Positions 21,480 through 32,140 of a stretch of 64,000 nucleotides of DNA are shown here, one piece after another (position 1 is the stretch's first letter; each line of letters begins with the position of its first letter). The stretch lies in NCBI GenBank assembly GCA_004026145.2, contig SWLE01000502.1:62001-126000 (forward strand). The letters run 5' to 3'. The notes below the pieces were generated by a model, which made no database searches, was not told where the DNA came from, and saw nothing but the letters and a program-made list of their open reading frames with translations. The stretch comes from Takifugu bimaculatus (taxonomy: Eukaryota; Chordata; Actinopteri; Tetraodontiformes; Tetraodontidae). The position numbers and the translations under genes were made by a program.

Positions 21480-22120
21480 TGTTAGATCCATTATATTAAA
21501 GTTATCTCTTATTTGCTTTCACCTTGTTATATTCCTTATTCTTGTTATATTGTCTCTCATTACTTAATGTTTCTTATTATTTGCTAATGCTTAATGTTCA
21601 TGATGCTTGGTATGTCACCTCGAACTTCTCTGGTCAAGGGCGACAGAAATGCGGCGGCTGTTGGAGAAGTGGCCTTGACTGGAGACAGAGCTGCAGGGCC
21701 TGACAATGACCCAGGAGGTGGGTCAGGGTCAGGGCCTGACAATGACCCAGGAGCTGGGTTAGGGTCAGGGCCTGACCCAGGAGATGTTCTCTTAATCTGT
21801 CTGATATGGAAGAATGTGCTCTTTGTGAGCTAAGCTAATCAAATCAGTGAAGGCCTACGTATAATCTCACCATTATGATTTACAGTCTCTTGCTCTGTTT
21901 GGGACCTGCTATCTTGTGCCCCCCCCCCCTTAGACACACTTGACTTCTGTAACTAGGGACCTCCTAATTCCAATAAAAGAAGGATGGCGGGAGGTGTGCG
22001 TCAGAACGTGTTGGTGATCTGGAACTGAGCACATCTCTCCGTTCTCCTTGCAAGTAAATTCCAAACTGTTGTCTTTGCCTCATTTGTGTTTCTCGTGTTT
22101 CAGGTTGTTTGAACCTAACA
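21480..22120 (+). mobile_element. Second solo LTR with 5-bp target duplication
   Basis: Begins TGTTAG and ends CTAACA (inverted ends), with direct repeats ATTAC at 21,475-21,479 and 22,121-22,125. An AATAAA lies near 21,973 on the + strand, with an R-U5-like tail after it. A short direct repeat built from GGGCCTGACAATGACCCAGG sits at 21,695-21,780. It differs in sequence from the LTR at 4,828, so it is another family. Confidence 0.88.
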
Positions 22121-22198
22121 ATTACCGACACACTCGCGGGCGTCACACCCACCAGTTTACAGTTGAAGACTATGCATTGTGGGTGACAGGTCGTCAGA

Positions 22199-22245
22199 CG
22201 CACACACACACGCATGTGCACACACACGCACGCACACACACACGC

Positions 22246-22282
<37 letters not shown>
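22199..22282. repeat. (CA)n microsatellite
   Basis: ACACACGC then pure CA units, abutting unique sequence on both sides. Confidence 0.95.
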
Positions 22283-22283
<1 letters not shown>

Positions 22284-22539
22284 CCTCAGGCCAGCGTTCA
22301 GCAACATTCGCTCCGTGCACAGATGCCCTTCACTCTATGGGGAGTCAATCATAAAAAAGTTTAGTGCTCGTACAGTGAACCGACTCGATCAGTCATCTCA
22401 CACACGCTCAGTCTGTTGCATACATGTTGTTCACCTGTTGTTCACCTGTATATACACGCCGCCCTCCTCACGACGGAGGTTTGAGGCAGAGCGAAGCTCC
22501 ACGCCTGCTGCTCTCAGGCAGCCGGGGAGCTTTAGATTC

Positions 22540-22545
22540 TTTATT
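22540..22545 (-). terminator. Poly(A) signal for the SEC24 C-terminal exons
   Basis: TTTATT on the + strand, AATAAA on the minus strand, about 90 bp beyond the SEC24 stop codon. Confidence 0.6.
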
Positions 22546-22634
22546 TTAAAAAAGGAAAAAGATAAAGCGCTTCGTTTCACAAGGTGTAGTAAACCGGGGG
22601 GGGGGCATACAGAGGGAGGGGGGCGTTGGGGGGC

Positions 22635-25221
22635 CTAGCTCAGCAGCTGGCGGATCTCCTTGTGCATGTGGCACAGGAAGTCCACGTACGAGGCCCCCCC
22701 ACTGGCGCTCTTGTCCTCCACCAGGAAGCGCTTGAAGATCAGCTCGCTGCGGTCTTCCTGTTTCACCACCGTCAGCTGCAGAGAGGAAGAGGAAGAGGGT
22801 GAGGAGGGGGGGAGAGGAGGAGGAGGGAGAGGGAAGAGGAGGCAGGGCAGAGGAGGAGGAGGGTGAGGATGGGGGAGAGTGAGAGGAGGAGGAGGAGAGG
22901 AAGAGAGGAGAGGGGAGGAAGAGGAGGGAGAGGAGGGGTGGGAGAGGAGGATGGAGCCGGGAGAGGAGGAGGTGAGAGGAAGAGGAGGGTGAGGAGGAGG
23001 AGAGGAGAGGAGAGGAAGGACGGGGGCGAGGAGGGGGCGACGGAGGAGGGGAGGAGGGGGGCGAGGAGGAGGGAGGGCTGATGGGCCTGGGGAGAGGAAG
23101 AGGAGGATGCGAGAGGAGGCAGGAGGGGGAGGAGGAGGGTGAGGAGAGGAGGGGGAGGAGGGGGGAGAGGGGAGGAGCGGGGGAGAGAGGAGGGTGAGGA
23201 AGAGGGCGGGGAGGACTGGGAGGGAGGAAGAGGAGAGGAAGAGGAAGAGGAGGGTGGAGGAGGAGGAAGGGAGAGGAAGAGCGGTGAGGAGGTGGGAGAG
23301 GAGGAGGAGCGTGGCGGAGAGGGTGAGGAGGAGGAGGGAGCGGGGGGGAGAATCGAGGAGGAGGGGGGGAGAGAGAGGCGGAGAGGGTGAGGATGAGGGG
23401 TGAGGAGGGGGAGGAAGGAGGGGAGGAAGAGGAGGAGGGGTGTAGGAGGAGGAGGAGGGAGAGGAGGGAGAGGGCGAGGAGGAGGAGCGGGAGGAGGGGA
23501 GGAAGGGGGGGGAGGAGGAGGAGGGGAGGACGAGGGGGAGAGAGGAGGAGAGGAGGGGAGGAGGGAGGAGGGAGAGAAGAGGAAGAGGGTGAGGAGGGGG
23601 GGTGAGGAGAGGCGGGAGAGGAAGAGGGGGAGGAAGAGGAGCGGGGAGAGAAGGGAGAGAGCAGGAGAGGAAGAGGAGGGGAGGAGGAGGAGGAGGGAGA
23701 GGAGGAGGAGGGGAGGAGGGGGAGGGAGAGGAAGAGAAGCGGGAGGAGGAGGGAGAGGAGGGAGGAAAGAGGAAGCGGGAGGAGGAGGAGGGAGAGGAGA
23801 GGAGAGGGAGGAGGAGGGTGAGGAAGGGAGCGGGAGGAGGAGGAGGGTGAGGAGGAGGAGGGGTGAGGAGGAAGAGGAGCGGGAGGAGGAGGGTGAGGAA
23901 GAGAAGAGGAGGGTGAGGAAAGAGGAGCGGGAGGAGGAGGGTGAGGAAGAGGAGGGTGAGGAAGAGGAGCGGGAGGAGGAGGGTGAGGAAGAGGAGGGAG
24001 AGGAAGAGGAGCAGGAGGAGGAGGGTGAGGAAGAGGAGGGTGAGGAAGAGGAGGGTGAGGAGGGAGAGGAAGAGGAGCGGGAGGAGGAGGGTGAGGAAGA
24101 GGAGGGTGAGGAAGAGGAGGGTGAGGAGGGAGAGGAAGAGGAGCGGGAGGAGGAGAGTGAGGAAGAGGAGGGTGAGGAAGAGGGTGAGGAAGAAGAGGGT
24201 GAGGAGGGTGAGGAAGAGGAGCGGGAGGAGGAGGGTGAGGAAGAGGAAGAGGAAGGTGAGGAAGAGGAGCGGGAGGAGGAGGGTGAGGAAGAGGAGGGTG
24301 AGGAAGAGGAGCGGGAGGAGGAGGGTGAGGAAGAGGAGGGAGAGGAAGAGGAGCGGGAGGAGGAGGGTGAGGAAGAGGAGGGTGAGGAAGAGGAGGGTGA
24401 GGAAGAGGAGGGTGAGGAGGGAGAGGAAGAGGAGCGGGAGGAGGAGAGTGAGGAAGAGGAGGGTGAGGAAGAGGAGGGTGAGGAGGAGGAGGGTGAGGAG
24501 GAGGAGGGTGAGGAGGAGGAGGGTGAGGAAGAGGAGGGTGAGGAGGAGGAGGGTGAGGAGGAGGAGGGTGAGGAAGAGGAGGGCAGTGTGAGGAGGAGTG
24601 GAGCCCCCCAGTCCCCCTAACCCAGTGCTTCTCAATTATTTTCTGTTACGCCCCCCCTAGGAAGAAGAAAACATTTTGCGCCCCCCCGAATATAATTAGT
24701 ATCATTTGTCTATGAAATTGTTATAAGTACACCTCTGCATAACATTGTATCCTTATTAATATTAAAGAAAACAAAAAAAGAAAGAAATATAGACCAAAGC
24801 GGGATGATTGTTGCCAATATTCGGCACGTTTTGGCCGAAAAAACTCAAGCGGCTGATCAGCGTGACCGGGCCCCCCCTGGCATCGCACCACTATTTGAGA
24901 AGCGCTGCCCTAGGGCAACATGATGGCTAACGTTTCCGCTAGCGTTTGCGCTAACGTTGACCTCTGACCTTCATGTATCGGGAGCGCTGGGCTCTGAAGG
25001 AGTGGATGAGCTCCCGCAGGCGTTGGGAATACGGGTTCTCCAGCACCGGCAGGCTGGTCTGAAACACAAGGTTTGGGTCTCATGCACGTGTGAAGCTGCC
25101 GCCGGGTCAGACGCAGTGATGTCACTTCCTCTCACGTCTCCAGGAGGTAGACGCCGCCTTTGGACAGCCGCTCCTCCGAGTCTCTTATCGCCACCGGCAA
25201 CGACCCGTTTTCCAGCTTCAT
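22635..25221 (-). CDS. sec24: SEC24 C-terminal exons (partial, likely damaged)
   Basis: Minus-strand exons 25,138-25,221 (MKLENGSLPVAIRDSEERL...), 24,969-25,058 (SLPVLENPYSQRLRELIHSF...) and 22,635-22,775 (LTVVKQEDRSELIFKRFLVE..., ending in TAG). They code the end of SEC24, the gelsolin-like repeat and the final helices, of the C/D type. The last two exons join in phase 0. Between the first two, the family has roughly 30 residues (the FLWVG-type strand of the gelsolin fold) that are absent: only 79 bp separate the exons and no coding piece lies in it. The frame also does not run on cleanly at the GT near 25,130. So an exon seems deleted. No upstream SEC24 exon is seen between 25.2 and 42.5 kb. 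It may be the 3' end of a broken gene or a copied fragment. Confidence 0.8.
22781..24595. repeat. 1.8-kb polypurine tract (GAGGAG/GAAGAG units) in a SEC24 intron
   Basis: The + strand is almost wholly G and A with regular single T bases in GGTGAGGAAGAGGAG units; from about 23,930 it settles into 15-bp and 27-bp periods (…GAGCGGGAGGAGG…). The minus strand, which is the SEC24 sense strand, is a continuous polypyrimidine tract. Glu/Gly/Arg-rich and Leu/Ser/Pro-rich frames hundreds of codons long are repeat artefacts. Confidence 0.92.
24623..24907. mobile_element. hAT-type MITE (non-autonomous)
   Basis: Terminal inverted repeats CAGTGCTTCTCAA at the left and TTTGAGAAGCGCTG at the right, with one mismatch. 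Flanking 8-mers CCCTAACC and CCCTAGGG look like a decayed 8-bp target duplication. The CAGTGCTTCTCAA end is typical of hAT (Charlie-like) elements. It sits in the last SEC24 intron and codes nothing. Confidence 0.75.
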
Positions 25222-25260
25222 CTAAAATAGTGCAGAAAAAAAGCTGTGGGTTGTTGTGTG

Positions 25261-25274
25261 CTGCCACCTGCTGG
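25261..25274 (-). promoter_or_regulatory. Single CTCF-like core motif
   Basis: CCAGCAGGTGGCAG on the minus strand fits CCASYAGRKGGCRS throughout. It lies between SEC24 exon 25,138-25,221 and the minisatellite, and points opposite to the 32-unit array. Confidence 0.45.
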
Positions 25275-25284
25275 TCACAGTCTG

Positions 25285-26172
25285 AAGAGACCCGCTGGGT
25301 CTGTGACTCTCCCACTGGGTCTGTAACTCTCCCGCTGGGTCTGTAACTCTCCCCCTGGGTCTGTGACTCTCCCCCTGGGTCTGTAACCCTCCCCCTGGGT
25401 CTGTGACTCTCCCCCTGGGTCTGTGACTCTCCCACTGGGTCTGTGACTCTCCCCCTGGGTCTGTGACTCTCCCACTGGGTCTGTGACTCTCCCCCTGGGT
25501 CTGTAACTCTCCCCCTGGGTCTGTGACTCTCCCCCTGGGTCTGTAACCCTCCCCCTGGGTCTGTAACTCTCCCACTGGGGTCTGTAACTCTCCCCCTGGG
25601 TCTGTAACTCTCCCCCTGGGTCTGTAACCCTCCCCTTGGGTCTGTAACTCTCCCACCGGGGTCTGTAACTCTCCCCCCGGGGTCTGTGACTCTCCCCCTG
25701 GGGTCTGTGACTCTCCCAGTGGGGTCTGGGACTCTCCCACCGGGGTCTGTAACTCTCCCCCTGGGTCTGTAACTCTCCCCCTGGGGTCTGTAACTCTCCC
25801 ACCGGGGTCTGTAACTCTCCCCCTGGGTCTGTAACTCTCCCCCTGGGGTCTGTAACTCTCCCACCGGGGTCTGTAACTCTCCCCCTGGGTCTGTAACCCT
25901 CCCACCGGGGTCTGTAACTCTCCCCCTGGGTCTGTAACCCTCCCACCGGGGTCTGTAACTCTCCTCCTGGGTCTGTAACCCTCCCCCTGGGGTCTGTGAC
26001 TCTCCCACCGGGGTCTGTAACTCTCCCCTTGGGGTCTGTAAGTCTCCCCCTGGGGTCTGTGACTCTCCCAGTGGGGTCTGTGACTCTCCCAGTGGGGTCT
26101 GTGACTCTCTCAGTGGGGTCTGTGACTCTCCCACCGGGGTCTGTGACTCTCCCCCTGGGTCTGTAACTCTCC
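25285..26172. repeat. Minisatellite of 20-21-bp units
   Basis: Roughly 43 units of TCTGTGACTCTCCCACTGGG with variants (TGTAACTCTCC, CCACCGGGG). It starts just upstream (minus sense) of the SEC24 exon at 25.2 kb. Long frames on the minus strand with GESQTP/RVTDPG repeats are artefacts. Confidence 0.92.
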
Positions 26173-27043
26173 CATGATGCAGAATTGGCGAGTGGAAGTA
26201 TGTGGGAAAAAGCGAAATTTAAGGGATAAAATGAAACGTGTTGGCAGGAGGAAATCCAGTCGTGGTAGGAGGAGAGTTGCAGTTTGAAGAAGGAGCAATA
26301 GGTGGCGGCAGAGGAAACTCAGGCGTAGACGTGAGGATGAGAGTGAGGATGAGGAAGAAGGCACTGGAGGCGGAGTGAAGGCATGTGACGGGGGGGGGGG
26401 GGGGGCAGTGTAAAGCTGAGAGGGCCCAACCTGGAGGGGCATGGGCTCATCTGGGGTGTGTAAGTTAGACATATTCATACTGCAGTCTATAGATATTCTG
26501 AGTAATCTACATCAGTCTGGTCTGTCAGTAGCTGCTTTTATTTCTTTGTCGGTCGACCAGTGTTGATTATAACTTTCAATCAATGCTTCAATCACTACCT
26601 CTATATCTAAACATACAAGTATTACAGCATTGTTGTTTCTTTATATTTCAGATCTCTTTTATAGCAATGTTTTTTAATTTGATTTTATTTTGTATTTACC
26701 TTTAGCAATAAGCGTAATAATCCAGAGTAGTAACACAGAGCAGGATGAGTTTATAATTATTTACGAGTCCTCGTGTGCGTTTGAGTCATCTGAATGGGAG
26801 CATTTTACATATGAGGAGAGCTGGTCGGTTCCTCTGAGTGCAGACAACAACAGACAACGAGCAGATCTAATCACCATGAGTGGCGACTGACAGTTTAGGG
26901 TCAGGGCCATGGCCCTTCGATCAGCAAACTGCCCCAACTGTTAGCAACCTGGTCCTATTCAATTATCATGCTCTTACAATGGGGTTGATCAAAATACACT
27001 TTATGTCACCACCACCACACCAGAAAAGAAGGGTGACTCCACC
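26173..27043. other. No gene recognised
   Basis: AT-rich and simple sequence with a (G)n run near 26,391-26,405. A proline/serine-rich minus frame at 26,110-26,478 has no family features. Part of this may belong to the retroviral remnant that follows. Confidence 0.4.
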
Positions 27044-27630
27044 CCCAAGGAATAACAGCCCAATAGGAGGTAACTCCTCCCAGCGGGTAAGAACGTTGAA
27101 CTATTCGGCTCTAAAACCAATAGACATAATACAAATGAGCACAGGAACGGGGACTGGCAATATTTGGCTAGATTGGTTGGTGAGTGAGGCAAAGGATAAA
27201 ATTAGCGGAGAGTGCATCGCATGCGCCGGAGGTCGACCACATTTGTTCACCGAGCCGGCTCCTCTGCATTTTGATGACGATTGGTGGAGTGCATGATGGC
27301 ACTAACCAGAGAAAACACTCTGATAAACTGTACACAATTGGCTACTATTTACCCACCAATTAGCAACAAATCCACCGCAGGACCTTTCAAACCACGGAGG
27401 GTTCACGTCCTCCCCCTCGGTTCCACATTCCGGCTCTGCTCAACCCACCCCCCGAGCCTGAAACCCACGGACTTTGTGTGGGCCCTGAGCCTGGAGAACG
27501 GACTGTTTCCTGTGCTTCCTTGTCTGCCTGAGTTCCTGTTTGGCCGTGTGCTAATAAAGGTCATTACCAACGGTCCCAGCTTTCCAGAGTGCTGCTTTTG
27601 GGTCCAAATTGCACCTGTCAAAGTTTAAGC
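27044..27630 (+). mobile_element. Retroviral env-like fragment followed by LTR-like sequence
   Basis: A broken frame around 27,040-27,400, with paired cysteines and a tryptophan-rich style, resembles the surface part of fish ERV envelope proteins; it changes frame near 27,290. From about 27,480 the sequence has an AATAAAGG signal and a GCTTTTGGGTCC tail like fish retroelement LTRs. No integrity remains. The assignment is tentative. Confidence 0.4.
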
Positions 27631-28260
27631 TTAAATTTGAGATTATTTATGTGCAGATCAACTGAGGAAGATTATTTTTTTGTACAATGAGCGAGAGTAA
27701 AATTCAAGTCAGAAACATAATTTCAAAATGAAAAGACTGAATAATATTGGAAAATGAAGGGAATCTCCAAACTGTATAGTTTTGTTTAGATAACATTGAC
27801 ATCTCCATTAATGTGATTTGTTACCACATAAAAATATACACAATAGCACAGTATGCAACATCAACCTTTTAGTTACTTGGACATTGCCTTTATAAAACAG
27901 AAAAATAATTAATAACTGCAGAATAAAATGGAGGAGACACAAGTTTACCTGTCTTCTTAACATTCCTGGGAACAGGATGTTGCTCACTACTGACTCAGTG
28001 TCAACTTCTATAACTAAAAACATGCATATATTATGACATAAGCTCTTTGTAAGCTATTTGTTACTCTTCAAGTCACCAGCCTTCTTTAAGAGACAACCCA
28101 TTCCACTAATGTAATAGAGTGTTCATTATACTATGCTGCACTATATTAGAAGACAAGAAAGTGTTTATAATGAATGGGATAAAATATACAAATTACTATT
28201 GGTGATTATGTTTGGTATTTTAATTGCATTTTTCCCCTTTACATTTTCCAAACATGTATA

Positions 28261-29709
28261 TACACTGCTCACAAAAATTAAAGGAACACTTTTTTTATTG
28301 GGCCTGGCATGAATTCAATTAAACCTGTCTGATAATTTTCTGGTTGGTTAAGCAGCTGAGGGCCTCGTTAATCAATTTCAGCTGTATTGGTGTTCATGGA
28401 ATTAACAACTGGTGCACTTCAGTGGCAACAATTAGAAAACCCTCAAAACAGGACTGGTTTTACATCTGGAGGTCATTTCAAGTTTCTCCCTCTTGATCTT
28501 TTTTGGCTGGTTTTGGCTTGCGTAATTATCTCTACTGGCAGTATGAGGCGATTCCTTAACCCTACAGAAGTTGCACAGGTTGTCCAACTTCTCCAGGATG
28601 GCACATCCACACGCGCTGCAGCAAGAAGGTTTAATGTGTCTCCCAGCACAATCTCCAGAACATGGAGGAGATTTCAGGAGACTGGTGGTTATTCTTGGAG
28701 AGCTGGAGAGGGCCGTAGGAGGTCCTCAACCCCTCAGCAGGACCGATACCTGCTCCTTTGTGCAAGGCGGAACAGGCTGGGCACTGCTCGTGCCCTACAG
28801 AATGATCTCCAGAGGGCCACTGGTGTGAATGTCTCTACCCAAACAATCAGGAACAGACTTCATGAAGGTGGCCTGAGGGCCTGACGTCCTGTAGTGGGCC
28901 CTGTGCTCACTGCCCAGCACCGTGGAGCTCGACTGGCATTTGCTCAAGAACACCAGAATTGGCAAGTCCGCCACTGGGGCCCTGTACTTTTCACAGACGA
29001 GAGCAGGTTCACCCTGAGCACCTGTGATAGACGTGAAAGAGTCTGGAGAAGACAAGGAGAACGTTATGCTGCCTGCAACGTCGTTCAACATGACAGGTTT
29101 GGTGGTGGGTCAGTGATGGTCTGGGGAGGCATATCCATGGAGGGACGCACAGACCGCTATTGCCTAGGAAATGGTGTTCTGACTGCCATAAGGTATCGAG
29201 ATGAAATCCTTGAACCCATTGTCAGACCCTACGCTGGTGCAGTAGGTCCTGGTTTCCTCCTAATGCACGACAATGCCCGGCCTCACGTGGCAAGAGTCTG
29301 CAGGCAGTACCTGGAGGATGAAGGAATTGAAACAATTGAATGGCCTTCACGATCCCCTGACTTAAACCCAATACAACATCTCTGGGACATTATGCTTCGG
29401 TCCATTAGGCGCCGCCAGGTTGCTCCTCAGACTGTACAACAGCTCAGGGATGCCCTCACACAGATCTGGGAGGAAATGCCACTAGACACCATCCGTCGTC
29501 TCATTAGGAGCATGCCGCGACGTTGTCAAGCATGCATACAAGCTCGTGGGGGCCACACAAGATACTGAAAAGCATTTTGAGTTGCAGAAATTAAGTTTTG
29601 GAAAAAATGGACTAGCCTGCCACATCTTCATTTCACTCTGATTTTATGGTGTCTACACAATTGAGCCCTCTGTAGGCTGAAAACTTTTATTTCCATTAAA
29701 AGACTTGCC
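28261..29709 (+). mobile_element. Tc1/mariner transposon, 3' truncated
   Basis: The left terminal repeat starts TACACTGCTCACAAAAATT at a TA, as in fish Tc1 elements. The right terminal repeat is missing: the element stops at about 29,709 and runs into a LINE-type tail. The transposase is described separately. Confidence 0.85.
28543..29568 (+). pseudogene. Tc1-like transposase, inactivated
   Basis: A 342-codon frame from MRRFLNPTEVAQ to HTRY. The N-terminal half is a paired-like helix-turn-helix DNA-binding domain (RRFNVSPSTISRTWRRFQ). The DDE core follows: first Asp in LFTDESRF, second in MHDNARPH. The third position, Glu in the family's SPDLNPIEHLWD, is Gln here. A TGA (28,882-28,884) interrupts the linker where related elements have an arginine codon, consistent with CGA to TGA decay. 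Both lesions kill the enzyme. Confidence 0.9.
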
Positions 29710-29885
29710 CCCATCAGCAGGAGGGTCCCCCCCCATATGAGCCTGGTCCTGCTCAAGGTTTCTTCCTGTTAAAGGGGAGATTTTCCTGTTGATTGTTAGG
29801 GATCAGGCCCTGGGATTCTGCATAGCACCAAGTTTGACTACAACAGACATTACAAATAAAGATGATTTGATTTGATTTAAAAATA
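29710..29885 (+). mobile_element. LINE 3' tail with TGATT-type microsatellite end
   Basis: The segment GAGCCTGGTCCTGCTCAAGG ... TTTCCTGTTGATTG is the common 3' UTR of fish L2-like LINEs, ending in GATTTGATTTGATTT units. It replaces the right end of the Tc1 element. Confidence 0.6.
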
Positions 29886-30540
29886 AAAGAACTGCGCCTG
29901 AAAATAAAGCAGAAGCAATAAAAACCCAACACCAGCGAAGAATCTCAGATATTGATGAAACATTCTGGAAATCATGATGGAGAGATATTTTTCTCATGGC
30001 TCAAATTCCACAGCTATTAAGTGATTAAATGGATTTAATGGTGATATTCTGGAGTCCACAATTTCAGGTGAAGTTACACTGGGGAACAATTTGAAAATAT
30101 CCTGTTGAAATTATTCTAAATTATTCTGATTAAAAATAAAATTGGCACGCTGATTCCAAAATTACAGTCATCCCCCCCAGCCCGTCAAGTTTTGAAAGCT
30201 TCTCCTCCAGATCAGCAGATTTCCCCTAATGAGCTGGAGTCAGACTGGCCAGCTGATGACAACTGGATCAGCTCCGTTGGTGCCGTCACCATTAAGAGGT
30301 GTGTGCAGCCCCCAAAAGGTCAGAACTGTCAATATCCTATAGGGGACACTTTGAACCAGAGGGGATCCTATAGATCAAAAAGTTGACCCAGTTTGATTCC
30401 GCACCCAAAAACGAACATCTGTCAGACGAACTCCAGTTGTTTCCCAGTATTTCAGTTAAAACGTGGACCAAATTGTTCTGAAGAGAGGCGCTTGTGCTGG
30501 ATATGACGCGATCCAACCACGAACACGTGACGTGTAGAGG
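29886..30540. other. Spacer, no gene recognised
   Basis: AT-rich sequence without exons or clear repeats upstream of the gene B promoter. Confidence 0.4.
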
Positions 30541-30550
30541 AAGAAGAAGC

Positions 30551-30562
30551 GAAAGTGAAAGT
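30551..30562 (+). promoter_or_regulatory. ISRE/IRF-like site in the gene B promoter
   Basis: GAAAGTGAAAGT fits the interferon-stimulated response element half-site pattern GAAANNGAAA. It lies 60 bp upstream of a probable 5' noncoding exon that ends with CAG|GTAGCA at 30,622. The identical 12-mer is in the gene C promoter at 52,015-52,026. Function is inferred. Confidence 0.6.
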
Positions 30563-30622
30563 TCTCAACTTCGGGCTCCATCTGGACTGACCGCGCCCTG
30601 ATGGAAAACCTCTAATATTCAG

Positions 30623-32100
30623 GTAGCATTTGGTTCTTTCACTGCTGTCGTCTCGAATCAATGTTCCGCTGCGAGATGCGGCTTAATAAGCTGCGTGTGC
30701 GCAATGAGCGTGCGCGTGTTTCGGACGCACATTGCGGCTGGTCGACGGGAATGTTGTGACGGATGATCAAACTTTGTAGCGTGTTTCCTCTCACTGCGTT
30801 TTCCGCTAACCCTGAGCCAACATTTTAGAGGTTGAGGAAGCACATTTTAATACTCACAATAAGTCACAATATTATTTGCAGTTAGTGGAAAAATCCACGG
30901 AAAGAGGGACACAAACGCGACAGTTTTAGCCTCCTCTCTTTGTCCCTCCACCAGGGGGACAATCAATCCTTTATTTAAAAAAGGAGAGTATGTAAAGAGG
31001 GAGAGATCAAGGCATTCCATTTTATTGTTTTAACAACTGGTTCTTTGTGGAATATGAATTTGTTATTATGGATTTATGAAATGTGTTCTGTTTTGAATGA
31101 AGCAGTCCAGAAAACAAAACGAAACCTAAACCCATGGTGTTTTGATATTTTTGGTCCTGTACATGTGGTCAGATCAGATCAGTCTGAGCAGAATTGGGTG
31201 TTTTTGCCCTTTGCTGTGTGTCATCTATTCTATTCAGCATGTTGGGTTGCTTGACTTCTGTTGGGTTGTGTCAACTTGATGCATCACTTCTGAGATATTG
31301 ACACACCTTTTTCCTGAGGCTGGCTCCAATGCTGCCAACACACCTGGCCATGGATATGGTGGGACTTCTGTGATGAGTGGGGTCAGAGGTGGTGGACAAG
31401 CTCTGCTCCAAAACAAGCTTGCTAGATATGTTTGGGATCTCCTCCGCCACAACCACCAGCTGCAACTAGTAGCTGTGCACGCCATGCAGAGTTTTGACCT
31501 CTAGGTCAGGCTACAAATGTTTTTTCCAGCACCATCATGTGTTGGTGAGAAACATGATGCGCCTGATCAAAAAAAGCTGCTTGTAATCTGACAGACGAGC
31601 CATGATGAGATGTCAAGGTGCGTTGTTGAAAATGAAGATCCTCTTCTTGGAATCCTGTCTGAGATGACAGAAGATGATGCTGCATTTGACCCACTTTGAT
31701 GATGTGATGACGTATTTCTGTTTGGTTTTGAATGCATTCTCATCTTATTTGTTGAATTTAATGTTGAGAACTGACATCTTGAAAGAATTTAGGTTTTCTT
31801 GTAAACCATAACCAGATAAAAAATGATTTCATTTGTATTTGTGTGCGTCCGTCTAATGCCACCGCACCTTCTGAAACACCCAGGAGAAACATTTTTTCCA
31901 CAACTATTTTATATTTAACATGGTGTAAACTTTTAAGATGTCCCAAAACTTTTTTCCAATATATATGTGGCCTGTATGATGTACAGGGTGACATCATATA
32001 ATAGATTTGGATGTGAATGAGCCGACAATACGTCATTGGACAGACCTCTGCTTGTCTTCATGCTGAGAATCATGTTCTTTAATCTTCTTTTCTGTGTCAG
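30623..32100. other. Probable first intron of gene B, no gene recognised
   Basis: Several short frames but none with a recognisable domain. The stretch CCCAAAACTTTTTTCCAATATATAT at about 31,945 may be a decayed Tc1-type terminal repeat. Confidence 0.35.
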
Positions 32101-32140
32101 CAGACTGTTCCTGCTTAACCGTTTAGACTCACATTTAAAA

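Noticed and set aside
22635..24635. Very long Leu/Ser/Pro- and Glu/Gly/Arg-rich frames
   Set aside because: They cross the polypurine repeat, where stops are rare by composition; only the first 141 bp at 22,635-22,775 is real SEC24 coding sequence.
24971..26134. 387-codon minus-strand frame with GESQTP/RVTDPG repeats
   Set aside because: Minisatellite artefact; present in three phases at once.
25285..26172. CRISPR-like regularly repeated array
   Set aside because: Units are head-to-tail without unique spacers, in a eukaryotic intron; it is a minisatellite. The same holds for 19,695-20,757 and 49,235-49,622.
30945..30960. CTCF-like CCACCAGGGGGACA
   Set aside because: Mismatch at the invariant GGC part of the core.
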